From NCBI GenBank assembly GCA_027493625.1, contig JAOSKM010000003.1:849028-913027 (forward strand): a stretch of DNA of 64,000 nucleotides. Direction: 5' to 3'. Of the stretch, positions 49,579 through 58,420 are shown one piece after another (positions within the stretch are counted from its first letter, which is position 1; each line of letters begins with the position of its first letter). A model generated the notes under the pieces. It saw only the letters and a program-made list of their open reading frames with translations, had not been told where the DNA came from and did not search any database. A program made the translations under genes and the position numbers. Origin of the DNA: Planctomycetota bacterium. Its GTDB lineage: Bacteria; Planctomycetota; UBA8742; UBA2392.

Positions 49579-50383
49579 ATGAAGCTTCCCGGTGACATCA
49601 GCCTTACTACGGCCGTATCCGTCTGGCGGCGGAATCTTACCGAGTATGGCCACACCTGGATGACCAACATCCTGCCCAACTTCTTTGACCCGGTGCTTTA
49701 CCTGCTGGGCATGGGGCTGGGGCTGGGCATGTTCGTGGGGCGCGGGGTCAACGGCCTTTCGTACATCGAATACATCGCGCCCGGCTTGATGGCCGCTTCC
49801 GCCATGCAGGGCGCTTCCTTCGAGACCACCTACAACGTGTTCGTCAAAATGAACTTCGCCAAGCTGTACGACGCCTACCTGGCCACGCCGGCGCAGATCC
49901 CAGGACGTCGCGTTTGGCGAACAACTGTGGGCCATCTCGCGCGGGCTGATCTACGGCTGCGCCTTCCTGGTCGTGCTGCTGGCCTTCACCGCGGCCGGCT
50001 ACCGCATCATCACCAGCCCCTGGGCCGTGCTGCTGCCGTTCGCCATGCTGCTGACCGCCAACATGTTCGCGCTGATCGGCCTGACGTTCACGGCCAGCAT
50101 CCGCAACATCAACTACTACGGCTTCTACTACACGCTGTGGCTGACGCCGCTGTTCCTGTTTTCCGGGATCTTCTTCCCGCTGGACAACCCGCAGATGGCC
50201 GGCGGCCACGCCGAGACCACCGCCTGGTTCACGCCGCTGTATCATTGCGTGCGCCTGATGCGCGGCCTGGCGCAGGGGCCCCTGGACTGGACCCACGGCG
50301 TGAGCGCGCTGTGGATCATCGCGGTCAGCGCGCTGCTGGCCGTGATCGTGCCGCGCCGCATGCGCAAACGCATGGTGTACTAA
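49579..50383 (+). CDS. ABC-2 type permease (NodJ-like), frameshifted
   Basis: The membrane partner of the ATPase upstream. The frame breaks at three C (49899-49901); removing one gives a 267-residue permease with six membrane segments (for example [14 protein letters not shown] and [16 protein letters not shown]). The start is ATG at 49579. The break is probably a sequencing error, as the pair is otherwise intact. Confidence 0.82.
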
Positions 50384-50391
50384 GAGACCAA

Positions 50392-50553
50392 GAGCCTGAC
50401 TGGAAACCCACTCGCGGTCTGATCCGGGCGGCGGGCTTCGCGCTGCTTCGTTGCCCTCTCTGCGGCGTGGCCGCGGCTACGCCTCAGTCGGGCGCCTCGC
50501 ATCGCTCGCCCGGCGCTCCGAATCAGACTCACTCTGGGTTTCCAGGCAGGCTC
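50392..50553. repeat. Palindromic element between permease and TPR gene
   Basis: GAGCCTGACTGGAAACCCA (50392-50410) is inverted at 50535-50553 with 18 of 19 matches; GTCTGAT inside is also inverted. The loop of about 75 bp is GC-rich and has no gene. Confidence 0.8.
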
Positions 50554-50570
50554 AAAGGCATAATGCCGCC

Positions 50571-52262
50571 ATGAGCCTGCCCGCCGAGCTTGCCTACCTG
50601 TTCCGGCACGCGGTGATCCGCGACGCGGCCTACGGCCTGCAGCCGCCCACGGCGCGCGCCGCGCTGCATGCCATGGCGCTGGAAATCATCGAGTCGCTGG
50701 CCACGCCGGACACCATCGACGGCTGGGCTGAAGAGCTGGCAGACCATGCCCGCCAGGCCATGGGAGCCGAGGGCGCCGACCGCCAAGCCCTGCAACGCCG
50801 GGAGCTGGCGTACCTGCAGCGCGCGGCCGAACACGCGGCGAAGCACTGGCACAATGAACGCTCGGTGACGCTGCGGGAGCGCATTGCCGAGCACCCCGAC
50901 GCCGGCCCGGACCAGCGGATCAAGGCGCTGCTCGACAACGTGGATACGCTGATGCGCTCCGGCGGCATTGCACGAACGCCTGCTCTGCTGGAGCGCGCGG
51001 AAGAACTGGCCCGCGACCACGGGGACCGCCGCGACCTTGCGAACGTGCTGGCCGCGCAGGCGCAGGCCGCAACCCTGACCTCGCGCCACGCTGATGCGAA
51101 CCGGCTGATTGACCGGGGCATCACCCTGGCCCGCGAACTCCGGGAACCGCGAGCTGCACGCGCGGCTGCTGATCACCCGCGCCGGCAACGCCCAGGGCAC
51201 CGGCTCGTGGGCCGTCGGCGAGCAGGCAGCGCGCGAGGCCTGGGAGCTGCTGAAAGACCGGGGCAGCCCGGTGTCGCGGGCGCGCTCGCTGCTCTACATC
51301 GGAGACGCCTGCTGGGAGCAGGGGAAACAGGAAGAGGCCGCCGGCCATTACGAAGAGGCGCTGCAGATCTACCTGCAGGCCGGAAACCTGGGCGGTGAGG
51401 CCTCTGCGCGCGACCACCTTGGCTCGCTGCTGCGCGAGTTGCGCCGCGACGACGAAGCCAAGCGCCAGCACGAGCGCGCGGCCGAGATCTACGGCCACAT
51501 CGGCGACACCGTGGGCTACGGCTCGGCCGTCACCAACCTGGCCACACTGCTGCAGGAAGAAGGGCGCTTCGACGAAGCCCGCCGCCTCCGCATGCAGGCA
51601 CTTAAGAACTTCCGCGCCGCGGGCGCGACCTACCTGGAGGGCGTCGCGCTCGGCAACCTTGGCAGCCTGGCGCGGCTCAGCGGCCGACTGGAGGAGGCCT
51701 CGCAGCTGCTGCAAGGCGCGCGCAACGTGCTGCGGCGCATCGGTCGCGTGGTGGAGCACGCGGTGTTCGAGGCGATGTTCGGCCAGCTGCTGCTGCTGTT
51801 GGGATTCACTGACGCCGCGCAGGTGAACGCGCGCCAGGCCTCGGACGATCTCACGCGCATCGGCGTCACCACCTGGCGCGAGCAGTACGCCACGTTGCTG
51901 GAAGTGCGGATCGCCGTGGAACGGGTGCAGCGGGGCAGCCATGAGGCGGCGCGCACGGCCGACGACCTGCTGCGCCGCATGCGCGACAGCCTGGGGGCGG
52001 GCGGCGAGACCATGCTGGGGAGGCGCTGCGCAAGGTTGAGGCATTGATCGCCGAGACATCCCGGCCGCAGCCGCTGCTGTTCCGGGGCCACCTGCCGGAA
52101 GAGCTGTCGCCGGCCCAGCGCCTGGCGCTGCTGGACCGCATGCAGAAGACCGAGCCGGACGACTGGCAGCGCCTGCAGGCGAATCCCGCGCTGCATGCGG
52201 CGATGCGCCAGGGTACCGATGGCCTGCCCGTGCCGGACTGGCGAGCCGAAGGCGAGTGGTAG
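50571..52262 (+). CDS. TPR protein resembling the C-terminal half of an ATPase-TPR regulator, frameshifted twice
   Basis: Two frame breaks (one extra C near 51140, one missing G at 52017-52020) hide one 563-residue protein. Residues 1-60 ([26 protein letters not shown]) match the helix that follows the AAA-type ATPase domain in signal-transduction ATPases of the MalT/adenylate-cyclase type. About six tetratricopeptide repeats follow (for example [25 protein letters not shown]). The ATPase itself is absent. The start is ATG at 50571, just after a palindrome. A loss of the 5' half is possible. Confidence 0.65.
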
Positions 52263-52337
52263 CCGCACGGAAAGCAGCTTCCCGCGCTTGCGCCCGGCCG
52301 TGATTTGCCTTTGATGGCGGCCTTATCAGGAGCCGCC

Positions 52338-54674
52338 GTGATTGAGCCCGTGGAAGAGCCTTCGCGTTTTACCGATGAATCACTCGAGACCCTGCTGGCC
52401 TTCTGCGCCGAGCCCAGGTCGGTGGAAGAGATCGCCGGTCACCTCCGCGTGGAGGAAAGCGCTGAGCTGACGGACTGGCTGGAAAGCCTGGCCTTCACAG
52501 GCAAGTTGCAGCGGCACAAGGGCAAGCGCTACCAGGCGGTGCGCATCCGCGCCACGGTGGGCATCTATCGACGTGCCCACGGCTACGGCAAGTCGGGCGG
52601 CTACGTGGTGCCCCGCGACCAGAGCATTCCCACCATCGACATCTCCAGCGGCCTTGAAGAAGGCGCCCAGGACGGTGACCTGGTGCTGGCCAGCTACAAG
52701 GAAGGCAGCCCCGGCCGCCGCCGTGACGACCGCGCCAGGCGCTTGGCCGGGCGGGTGCTGAGCGTGATCGACTCTCGGCCTAACGAGGCAGTCGGCGTGC
52801 TGGAGTACTCGTACAGCGGACGCGCGCGCGTGCGCCTCGAGGGCTACAACCTGCCGCGCTACGCCTACCTGCAGCCCCACGAGGTACACCATACTCGGGC
52901 CGGCACCGTGGTGCGGGTGAAGCTGCACCGCAAGCCGGACGCGCAAGGCCGTACACGTGGCGAGCTGCTGGGCAGCGTAGGCAGCATCGACAACCCGCTG
53001 CACGACCTGGACAACCTGGTCGCGCTGTTCGGCTTTCCCGGCTACTTCGACCCGGACGCGATCAAGGAGGCCGAGGCCCTGCCCGCGGACCCGGACCCCA
53101 GCGAGTTCGAGGGGCGCGTCGACCTGCGCGAGTTGCCGGTCATCACCATCGACCCCAAGGACGCCGAGGACCACGACGACGCGGTCAGCATCGAGCAGCT
53201 GGAGGGCGGTCTGGTGCGCCTGGGCGTGCACATTGCCGACGTCAGCCACTACATCAGCCCGGGCAGCGCGCTGGATGAAGACGCGCGCTTCAGAGCCACC
53301 AGCGTCTACCTGCCCGGCAAGCTGATCCCCATGCTGCCCAAGCAGCTCTCGGCCGGGCTGTGCAGCCTGCACGACAGTGTGGACCGCCTGGCGCTGAGCT
53401 GCTTCATGGTGTTCGACGCGCAGGGCGAAATGCTGCGGCGCGAGCTGGTGAAGTCGGTGGTGCGCGTGCGCCGCTACCTCACCTATGAGGAAGTGTTGCC
53501 GGTGCTGGAAGGCAACAAGAGCTGCGGCGACGAGGTGGTGGAAAAGCTGCTGCTGGAGGGGCGCAAGCTGGCCGACCTGCTGCTGGGGCGGCGTCTCAAG
53601 CGCGGCTCGCTGGTGCTGGAGATCCCAAGGCCGCACGTGATCGTGGACAAGGCCGGCCTGGCCGTCAGCGTTGAGCCCGAGAAGCACGACATCGCGCATA
53701 ACCTGATCGAAGAGCTGATGCTGATCACCAACGAGGCCGTGGCGCGCTTCCTGCTGGAGCGCGGACTGCCCTACATCGGGCGCATCCACCCGCCGCCCGA
53801 CGAAGACGCGATGGACGAATTCGACGAGTTCTGCGACGAGCTCAAGGTCAACCCGCCCGACTGGGAGCGCCCGGGCGGCGTGCAGAAGTTCCTGGATGAC
53901 GTGAAGGAGCGGCCGGGCTTTGAAGCCATCCACTACGCGTTGCTGCGCAGCATGGCTCGCGCCGTGTACCACGCCGGCCCTGAGCTGCACTTCGCCCTGG
54001 CGCTCGACAAGTACGTGCACTTCACCTCGCCGATCCGGCGCTACCCTGACACCCTGACCCACCAGGTGCTGACGGAGTACATCGGCGTCGGCGGTGTGCT
54101 GCGCTGGGAAGCCTCGTCAACAGGTCTGCCCTGGGCCGACGGCAGCAGTGCGCCGGCACCCAAGGCCAAACGCGACGGCAAGCGCATCCCTGACTACGAG
54201 CGCTGGGAGTTCGGCCTGCCGCACATCGCCGCCCACTGCACCGAGCGCAGCATTCGGGCCGACAAGGGCGAGCTGGCGGCCGACCAGATCAAGGTGCTGC
54301 GCCTGTTGCTGCCGAAGATCGGCGAGGCGATGGCGGGCACGGTGATCAGCATCGCGGGAAACAGCGTGATCGTGCGGCTGGACGAAAACATGGCCGAGGG
54401 CTACGTCGAGTTCAGTGAGCTTAGTGACGGCTGGGTCGAGGTGCACAAGTTCTGGGCGCACTTCGAGACCGGGGCCGGGGTGCGCAAGGTGATGCTGGGC
54501 GACCGCATGGAGGTCGAGATCGCCGGGATCGACCTGGGCAGCCGCAGCATGCGGCTGACGCCGTTGGGCGCGTTCGCGCAGCAGCGCGGCTGGTCGCGCA
54601 CCCGTGAACGCCAGGACCGCAGGCGCCGTCGAAGCGGCAACGGCGACCGTCGCAAAGGTAAACGCCGACGTTAG
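52338..54674 (+). CDS. rnr: Ribonuclease R
   Basis: A 3'-5' exoribonuclease of the RNB family, 778 residues. An N-terminal helix-turn-helix-like region (1-60), cold-shock domains, the RNB catalytic region with ITIDPKDAEDHDDAVS (metal-binding aspartates), the late RNB block YVHFTSPIRRYPDTL, and a C-terminal S1 domain (about 670-750) are present. The last 30 residues are very basic. The start is GTG at 52338 with AGGAG five bases upstream; an ATG at 52314 in frame is a weaker option. Confidence 0.93.
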   Translation: MIEPVEEPSRFTDESLETLLAFCAEPRSVEEIAGHLRVEESAELTDWLESLAFTGKLQRHKGKRYQAVRIRATVGIYRRAHGYGKSGGYVVPRDQSIPTIDISSGLEEGAQDGDLVLASYKEGSPGRRRDDRARRLAGRVLSVIDSRPNEAVGVLEYSYSGRARVRLEGYNLPRYAYLQPHEVHHTRAGTVVRVKLHRKPDAQGRTRGELLGSVGSIDNPLHDLDNLVALFGFPGYFDPDAIKEAEALPADPDPSEFEGRVDLRELPVITIDPKDAEDHDDAVSIEQLEGGLVRLGVHIADVSHYISPGSALDEDARFRATSVYLPGKLIPMLPKQLSAGLCSLHDSVDRLALSCFMVFDAQGEMLRRELVKSVVRVRRYLTYEEVLPVLEGNKSCGDEVVEKLLLEGRKLADLLLGRRLKRGSLVLEIPRPHVIVDKAGLAVSVEPEKHDIAHNLIEELMLITNEAVARFLLERGLPYIGRIHPPPDEDAMDEFDEFCDELKVNPPDWERPGGVQKFLDDVKERPGFEAIHYALLRSMARAVYHAGPELHFALALDKYVHFTSPIRRYPDTLTHQVLTEYIGVGGVLRWEASSTGLPWADGSSAPAPKAKRDGKRIPDYERWEFGLPHIAAHCTERSIRADKGELAADQIKVLRLLLPKIGEAMAGTVISIAGNSVIVRLDENMAEGYVEFSELSDGWVEVHKFWAHFETGAGVRKVMLGDRMEVEIAGIDLGSRSMRLTPLGAFAQQRGWSRTRERQDRRRRRSGNGDRRKGKRRR

Positions 54675-54859
54675 TCCTGGTTCGAAGAGTTGTTTGTCGC
54701 GTTGTGGTTGCTCGCCGCGGAGGTGAAGAAGTGGTGCAGTGCCTCGCGGATCACCCAACTGCGGTTGGTGCGTGTGCGCTCCGCGTGCTTGTCGAGCAGT
54801 TGAGCCAGTTCACCGGGAATCCGTAAAGTTATCTGAATGTCTTTTGGAGATGGGCTCAT
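54671..54859 (-). CDS. Ribbon-helix-helix protein (CopG/MetJ type), orphan
   Basis: A 62-residue protein with the RHH pattern IQITLRIPGELAQLL..RTNRSWVIREALHHFF. The stop overlaps the convergent rnr stop by four bases. Such proteins usually precede a toxin gene, but none is on this strand here. The start is ATG at 54859; upstream in-frame codons have no homology. Confidence 0.75.
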   Translation of the reverse strand: MSPSPKDIQITLRIPGELAQLLDKHAERTRTNRSWVIREALHHFFTSAASNHNATNNSSNQD

Positions 54860-54879
54860 AACGTTGTCGCTGGCCTCGG

Positions 54880-55112
54880 AACATGAATGCGACAAAAGAG
54901 TATAATGCGCAAGAATGGAGCGCAGCAATCTTTGGTAGATTTGGGCGTATTACTTGGTAATACGGCCGCAAGTAAAAGCCGACAGGCCTGTCTGAAATTC
55001 CTTCCACCCGCGCCTCGAGCCCTTGTTGTGGGCGCTGTAAGCCACTGCTATGTTGCCGCTTCGGACAAGGGCGGCAGTAGTGCCGAAAGGCACAGTATAG
55101 AGAGATTCGGCC
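54880..55112. promoter_or_regulatory. Divergent gap with promoter-like boxes
   Basis: TATAAT at about 54901-54906 on the plus strand and TATACT on the minus strand at about the same place could be -10 boxes for the acyl-CoA dehydrogenase gene and the RHH gene. Clear -35 boxes are not seen. The rest of the gap shows nothing else. Confidence 0.35.
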
Positions 55113-56297
55113 ATGGCGAAATACGTGAGTCCCGACTTCTACAACCTCGACGACATGTTCAACGAGGACGAAAAAAACGTGCGCGATACCGTGCGCGAGT
55201 TCGTCGACGACAACGTAATGCCCGTCATCGAAGACCATTACGAGAAGGGCACCTTCCCCACAGAAGTCATCCCCAAACTCGGCGAGCTCGGTGTGCTCGG
55301 CGCAAGCCTGCCCGAGCAATACGGTTGCGCAGGCATGAACAACATCGCCTACGGCCTGATCAACCAGGAACTGGAGCGCGGCGACTCCGGCGTGCGCAGT
55401 TTCGCTTCCGTGCAATCCGCCCTGGTGATGTACCCGATCTACGCCTACGGCAGCGAAGAGCAGAAGACCAAGTGGCTGCCGGAGCTGGCGGCCGCGCGCA
55501 TGATCGGCTGTTTCGGCCTGACCGAACCGGACTACGGCAGCAACCCGGCGGGCATGATCACCCGCGCGCACAAGGACGGCAAAGAGTGGGTGATCAACGG
55601 CGCCAAGATGTGGATCACCAACGGCAACATGGCGGACATCGCCGTGGTGTGGGCCAAAACCGGGGACAGCGACGACCCCAAGAGCATCCGCGGCTTCGTA
55701 CTCGAGAAGGGCATGGAAGGCTATGAGGTGCGCGAGCAGCACCACAAGGCCAGCCTGCGTGCCAGCAACACCAGCGAGCTGTTCTTCACAGACGTGCGCG
55801 TGCCCGAGGAAAACATGCTGCCCAAGGCTGAAGGTTTGAAAGGCCCGCTGGGCTGCCTGACCCAGGCGCGCTACGGCATCGCTTGGGGCGCACTGGGCGC
55901 CGCAATGGCCTGCTATGACATCGTGCGTCAGTATGCGGCCGAGCGCATCATTTTCGGCAAGCCGCTGGCGGCGCACCAGACCACGCAGCACAAGCTGACG
56001 AAGATGCTGACGGAGATCACCAAGGGCCAGCTGCTGGCTTGGCGCCTTGGCAAGCTGAAGGATGAGGGGAAGATGACCCACTTCCAGGTCAGCATGGCCA
56101 AGATGAACAACGTGAACATCGCGCTGGATGTGGCGCGTGTGGCGCGCGAAATGCTGGGCGCCAACGGCATCAGCCTCGAGTACCACGTGATCCGCCACAT
56201 GTGCAACCTCGAGAGCGTAAAGACCTACGAGGGCACCAACGACGTGCACAGCCTCGCGATCGGCCAGCACATCACCGGCATCAGCGCATTCGGGTAG
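55113..56297 (+). CDS. Acyl-CoA dehydrogenase, glutaryl-CoA dehydrogenase-like
   Basis: A 394-residue FAD enzyme. The catalytic Glu is in KTYEGTNDVHSLAIGQHITGI, close to the GcdH motif; FGLTEPDYGSNP and WITNGNMADIAVVW are FAD/substrate blocks. Glutaryl-CoA dehydrogenases convert glutaryl-CoA to crotonyl-CoA; related enzymes act on other acyl-CoAs. The start is ATG at 55113. No electron-transfer-flavoprotein gene is nearby. Confidence 0.87.
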   Translation: MAKYVSPDFYNLDDMFNEDEKNVRDTVREFVDDNVMPVIEDHYEKGTFPTEVIPKLGELGVLGASLPEQYGCAGMNNIAYGLINQELERGDSGVRSFASVQSALVMYPIYAYGSEEQKTKWLPELAAARMIGCFGLTEPDYGSNPAGMITRAHKDGKEWVINGAKMWITNGNMADIAVVWAKTGDSDDPKSIRGFVLEKGMEGYEVREQHHKASLRASNTSELFFTDVRVPEENMLPKAEGLKGPLGCLTQARYGIAWGALGAAMACYDIVRQYAAERIIFGKPLAAHQTTQHKLTKMLTEITKGQLLAWRLGKLKDEGKMTHFQVSMAKMNNVNIALDVARVAREMLGANGISLEYHVIRHMCNLESVKTYEGTNDVHSLAIGQHITGISAFG

Positions 56298-56305
56298 GAG
56301 GAAGC

Positions 56306-56971
56306 GTGGCGAAGGAACAGTCCATCATTCCGATCACGCGCGTTGAGCAGAAGATCCTGACCCTGCGGGGAGAACAGGTGATTGTCGATGCCGACCTGGC
56401 GGAGTTGTACGGCGTCACGACAAAGGCGCTGAATCAGGCAGTCAAGCGCAACGCCGAAAGGTTCCCCGAGGACTTTGTGTTTCAGCTCAATGCAGCCGAG
56501 AAAGAAGAGGTGGTCACAAATTGTGACCACCTTGCGCGGCTCAAGTACTCAAAGGCTCTGCCCTATGCCTTCACCGAACACGGCGCAATCATGGCTGCGG
56601 GGGTATTGAACAGTCGACAGGCGATCGAGACCAGCATCTGGGTGGTGCGTTCGTTTGTGAAGCTGCGTCGCCTTCTTGCAGGTCACGCAGAACTCGCGGC
56701 CAAGCTGAAGGAGCTGGAAAAGAAGTACGATTCCCAGTTCAAGGTCGTCTTCGACGCGCTGCGCAAACTGATGCAGCCGCCGGAAGGCGACAAGAAGGAA
56801 CGCATCGGCTTTGTCGTACGGCGATCCAAGTCCGAAGGCAAGTCCAGCCGCAGGCGAAAGCGCAAGGCGTGGGCCGCGGCGGACCAGTCTAGACAATCCA
56901 GCCGCCGCCTAGCACTTCATCTGAATCGGGCGCGTAGAACACGGCGCATTGGCCGGGGGTGGCGGCCTTGA
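56306..56971 (+). CDS. ORF6N-domain protein
   Basis: A 221-residue protein with an ORF6N DNA-binding-like domain at residues 1-100 (QVIVDADLAELYGVTTKALNQAVKRN..RFPEDFVFQL) and a helical region, then a basic tail. The start is GTG at 56306 with AGGAGG upstream. The last 83 bases overlap the end of the convergent mnmA gene, so the natural stop may have been lost or the tail may not be native. ORF6N occurs in phage-derived genes; there is no phage context here. Confidence 0.75.
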   Translation: MAKEQSIIPITRVEQKILTLRGEQVIVDADLAELYGVTTKALNQAVKRNAERFPEDFVFQLNAAEKEEVVTNCDHLARLKYSKALPYAFTEHGAIMAAGVLNSRQAIETSIWVVRSFVKLRRLLAGHAELAAKLKELEKKYDSQFKVVFDALRKLMQPPEGDKKERIGFVVRRSKSEGKSSRRRKRKAWAAADQSRQSSRRLALHLNRARRTRRIGRGWRP

Positions 56972-57959
56972 TGGGCTGGTCGAACTTCACTTCCACGCTG
57001 TCCTTGCCGCCGATGATGGTTGCCGGGTCGCCCTCGTGGCGGTAGCGCACCTTCACGATGGCGCGCAACTCGTGTCCTTCGGCCAGCTCCTCGAACGCGA
57101 TCCAGTTCAGCTTCGCCACGCGGATGCGCTCGATCTCCAGGTCTTCCAGGTCGCCGACCACCACCGTGTTGGTCTCCGGCTCCAGCTTCACCACGTACAG
57201 CGCCTTGGGCGCCGCGATGCCGATGCCGCGCCGCTGACCGATGGTGAAACCCGCGATGCCGTCGTGCTCGCCCAGCTTTTCGCCGCTGGTGCTGACAACC
57301 TCGCCGCGCTTCAACGCTTCAGGTGAATGCTTCGCCACCACCGCCCGGTAGTCCCCCTCGGGCACGAAGCAGATCTCCATGCTCTCGGCCTTGTCGCGCG
57401 TCTTCAGCTCGAACCTGCCCGCCAGTTCGCGCACCTGCGGCTTGGTCAGCCCACCCAGCGGAAACAGCGCGCGCGAAAGCTGCTCCTGCGTCAGGCCGAA
57501 CAGGTAGTAGCTCTGGTCCTTGCTCCGGTCCGCGCCGCGGTACAAGCGCCAGCGGCCGTCGCTGAAATCCACGCGTGCGTAGTGGCCGGTGGCGACCTTC
57601 TCGGCACCGACGGCCTTGGCGTAATCCAGCAGCTTGCCGAACTTCAGGTCGGTGTTGCACACCGCGCAGGGGTTGGGCGTGCGGCCGCGCTTGTACTCAC
57701 TCACGAAGTAGTCGATCACGCGCTGGAAATCCTCGGCGAAGTTCAGCACGTAAAAGCGCGCGCCCAGTTGTGACGCGACAAAACGCGCGTCCTGGGAATC
57801 GGCCAGGCTGCAGCAGCCCTGCTTGTTTGATTGCGCCGCCGTGCCGGCCGTGACGCCGTTGCGCATGAACAGGCCGACGATGTCGTGGCCCTGCTCTTTG
57901 AGCAGCGCGGCGGTGACGGAGGAATCGACTCCTCCCGACATGGCGACCAGTATCTGCAT
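56889..57959 (-). CDS. mnmA: tRNA-specific 2-thiouridylase MnmA
   Basis: Thiolates U34 of tRNAs for Lys, Glu and Gln. Of 356 residues, the P-loop SGGVDSS is near the N-terminus, the catalytic cysteines are in NPCAVCN and MEICFVPEG, and the C-terminal OB-like domain follows. The start is ATG at 57959. Directly upstream is the IVP element, and no Shine-Dalgarno is visible, so translation may depend on the upstream IVP gene that ends 20 bases away. Confidence 0.95.
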   Translation of the reverse strand: MQILVAMSGGVDSSVTAALLKEQGHDIVGLFMRNGVTAGTAAQSNKQGCCSLADSQDARFVASQLGARFYVLNFAEDFQRVIDYFVSEYKRGRTPNPCAVCNTDLKFGKLLDYAKAVGAEKVATGHYARVDFSDGRWRLYRGADRSKDQSYYLFGLTQEQLSRALFPLGGLTKPQVRELAGRFELKTRDKAESMEICFVPEGDYRAVVAKHSPEALKRGEVVSTSGEKLGEHDGIAGFTIGQRRGIGIAAPKALYVVKLEPETNTVVVGDLEDLEIERIRVAKLNWIAFEELAEGHELRAIVKVRYRHEGDPATIIGGKDSVEVKFDQPIKAATPGQCAVFYAPDSDEVLGGGWIV

Positions 57960-57960
57960 G

Positions 57961-58420
57961 GGATTCAGGATTGGGGATTCAGGATTCAGTGCCGCTGTCC
58001 CCTGCGCGTCTCTGGTTCTTTCGAGTGGTCTGGATGATGCTTACCAGTGTGGCGACGATGGAATCACACTCGTCGATCATGGGCATCATGTACTTGGAGG
58101 TCGCCAGTTCGCTGGCAACCAAGAGGCGCATCCAGTAGTCGGATTCTCGTGCTTCTTTCAATGCAATCTGAAGCTTATGCAGGAAGTCCTTCTTGCTCTC
58201 GGCTGATTGAGCCTCCCGTAAGTTCGCACCGACCGAAGTTCCCGAACGCAGTAACTGCTTCGCCAGCACGGGCGGCGCACCACCCTGCCGCATCAGTTCA
58301 TCGCACAGGAGTACGACGTTCCGGGCAAACTCGAAGGTGCGGTTGCGAATGTCCTCACCACCCATGCGATCTGCGTGCCTCCGCGCTGCTGCATCCTGAA
58401 TCCGAAATCCTGAATCCTCA
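57961..58420. mobile_element. IVP gene bracketed by inverted 7-bp-unit arms (element 2)
   Basis: The left arm (57961-57988) reads GGATTCA, GGATTGG, GGATTCA, GGATTCA. The right arm (58393-58420) is ATCCTGA, ATCCGAA, ATCCTGA, ATCCTCA, the inverse. The unit is about 460 bp, almost the same as element 1, and holds only an IVP gene. It abuts the mnmA start on one side, and the DUF3810 stop lies inside its right arm. Confidence 0.7.
57979..58365 (-). CDS. Four-helix-bundle protein, 23S rRNA IVP type (second copy)
   Basis: A 128-residue protein of the same superfamily as the gene at 7539 but of a different subgroup: it begins GEDIRNRTFEFARNVV and has KQLLRSGTSVGANLREAQSAESKKDF, then ALKEARESDYWMRLL. 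The stop TGA lies within a GGATTCA unit of the left arm. The start is ATG at 58365. It is between mnmA and a DUF3810 gene, both on the same strand. Biochemical role unknown. Confidence 0.9.
   Translation of the reverse strand: MGGEDIRNRTFEFARNVVLLCDELMRQGGAPPVLAKQLLRSGTSVGANLREAQSAESKKDFLHKLQIALKEARESDYWMRLLVASELATSKYMMPMIDECDSIVATLVSIIQTTRKNQRRAGDSGTES

Noticed and set aside
54671..54859. Toxin-antitoxin pair with the RHH gene
   Set aside because: No toxin gene follows on the same strand; the next gene there is the convergent rnr.
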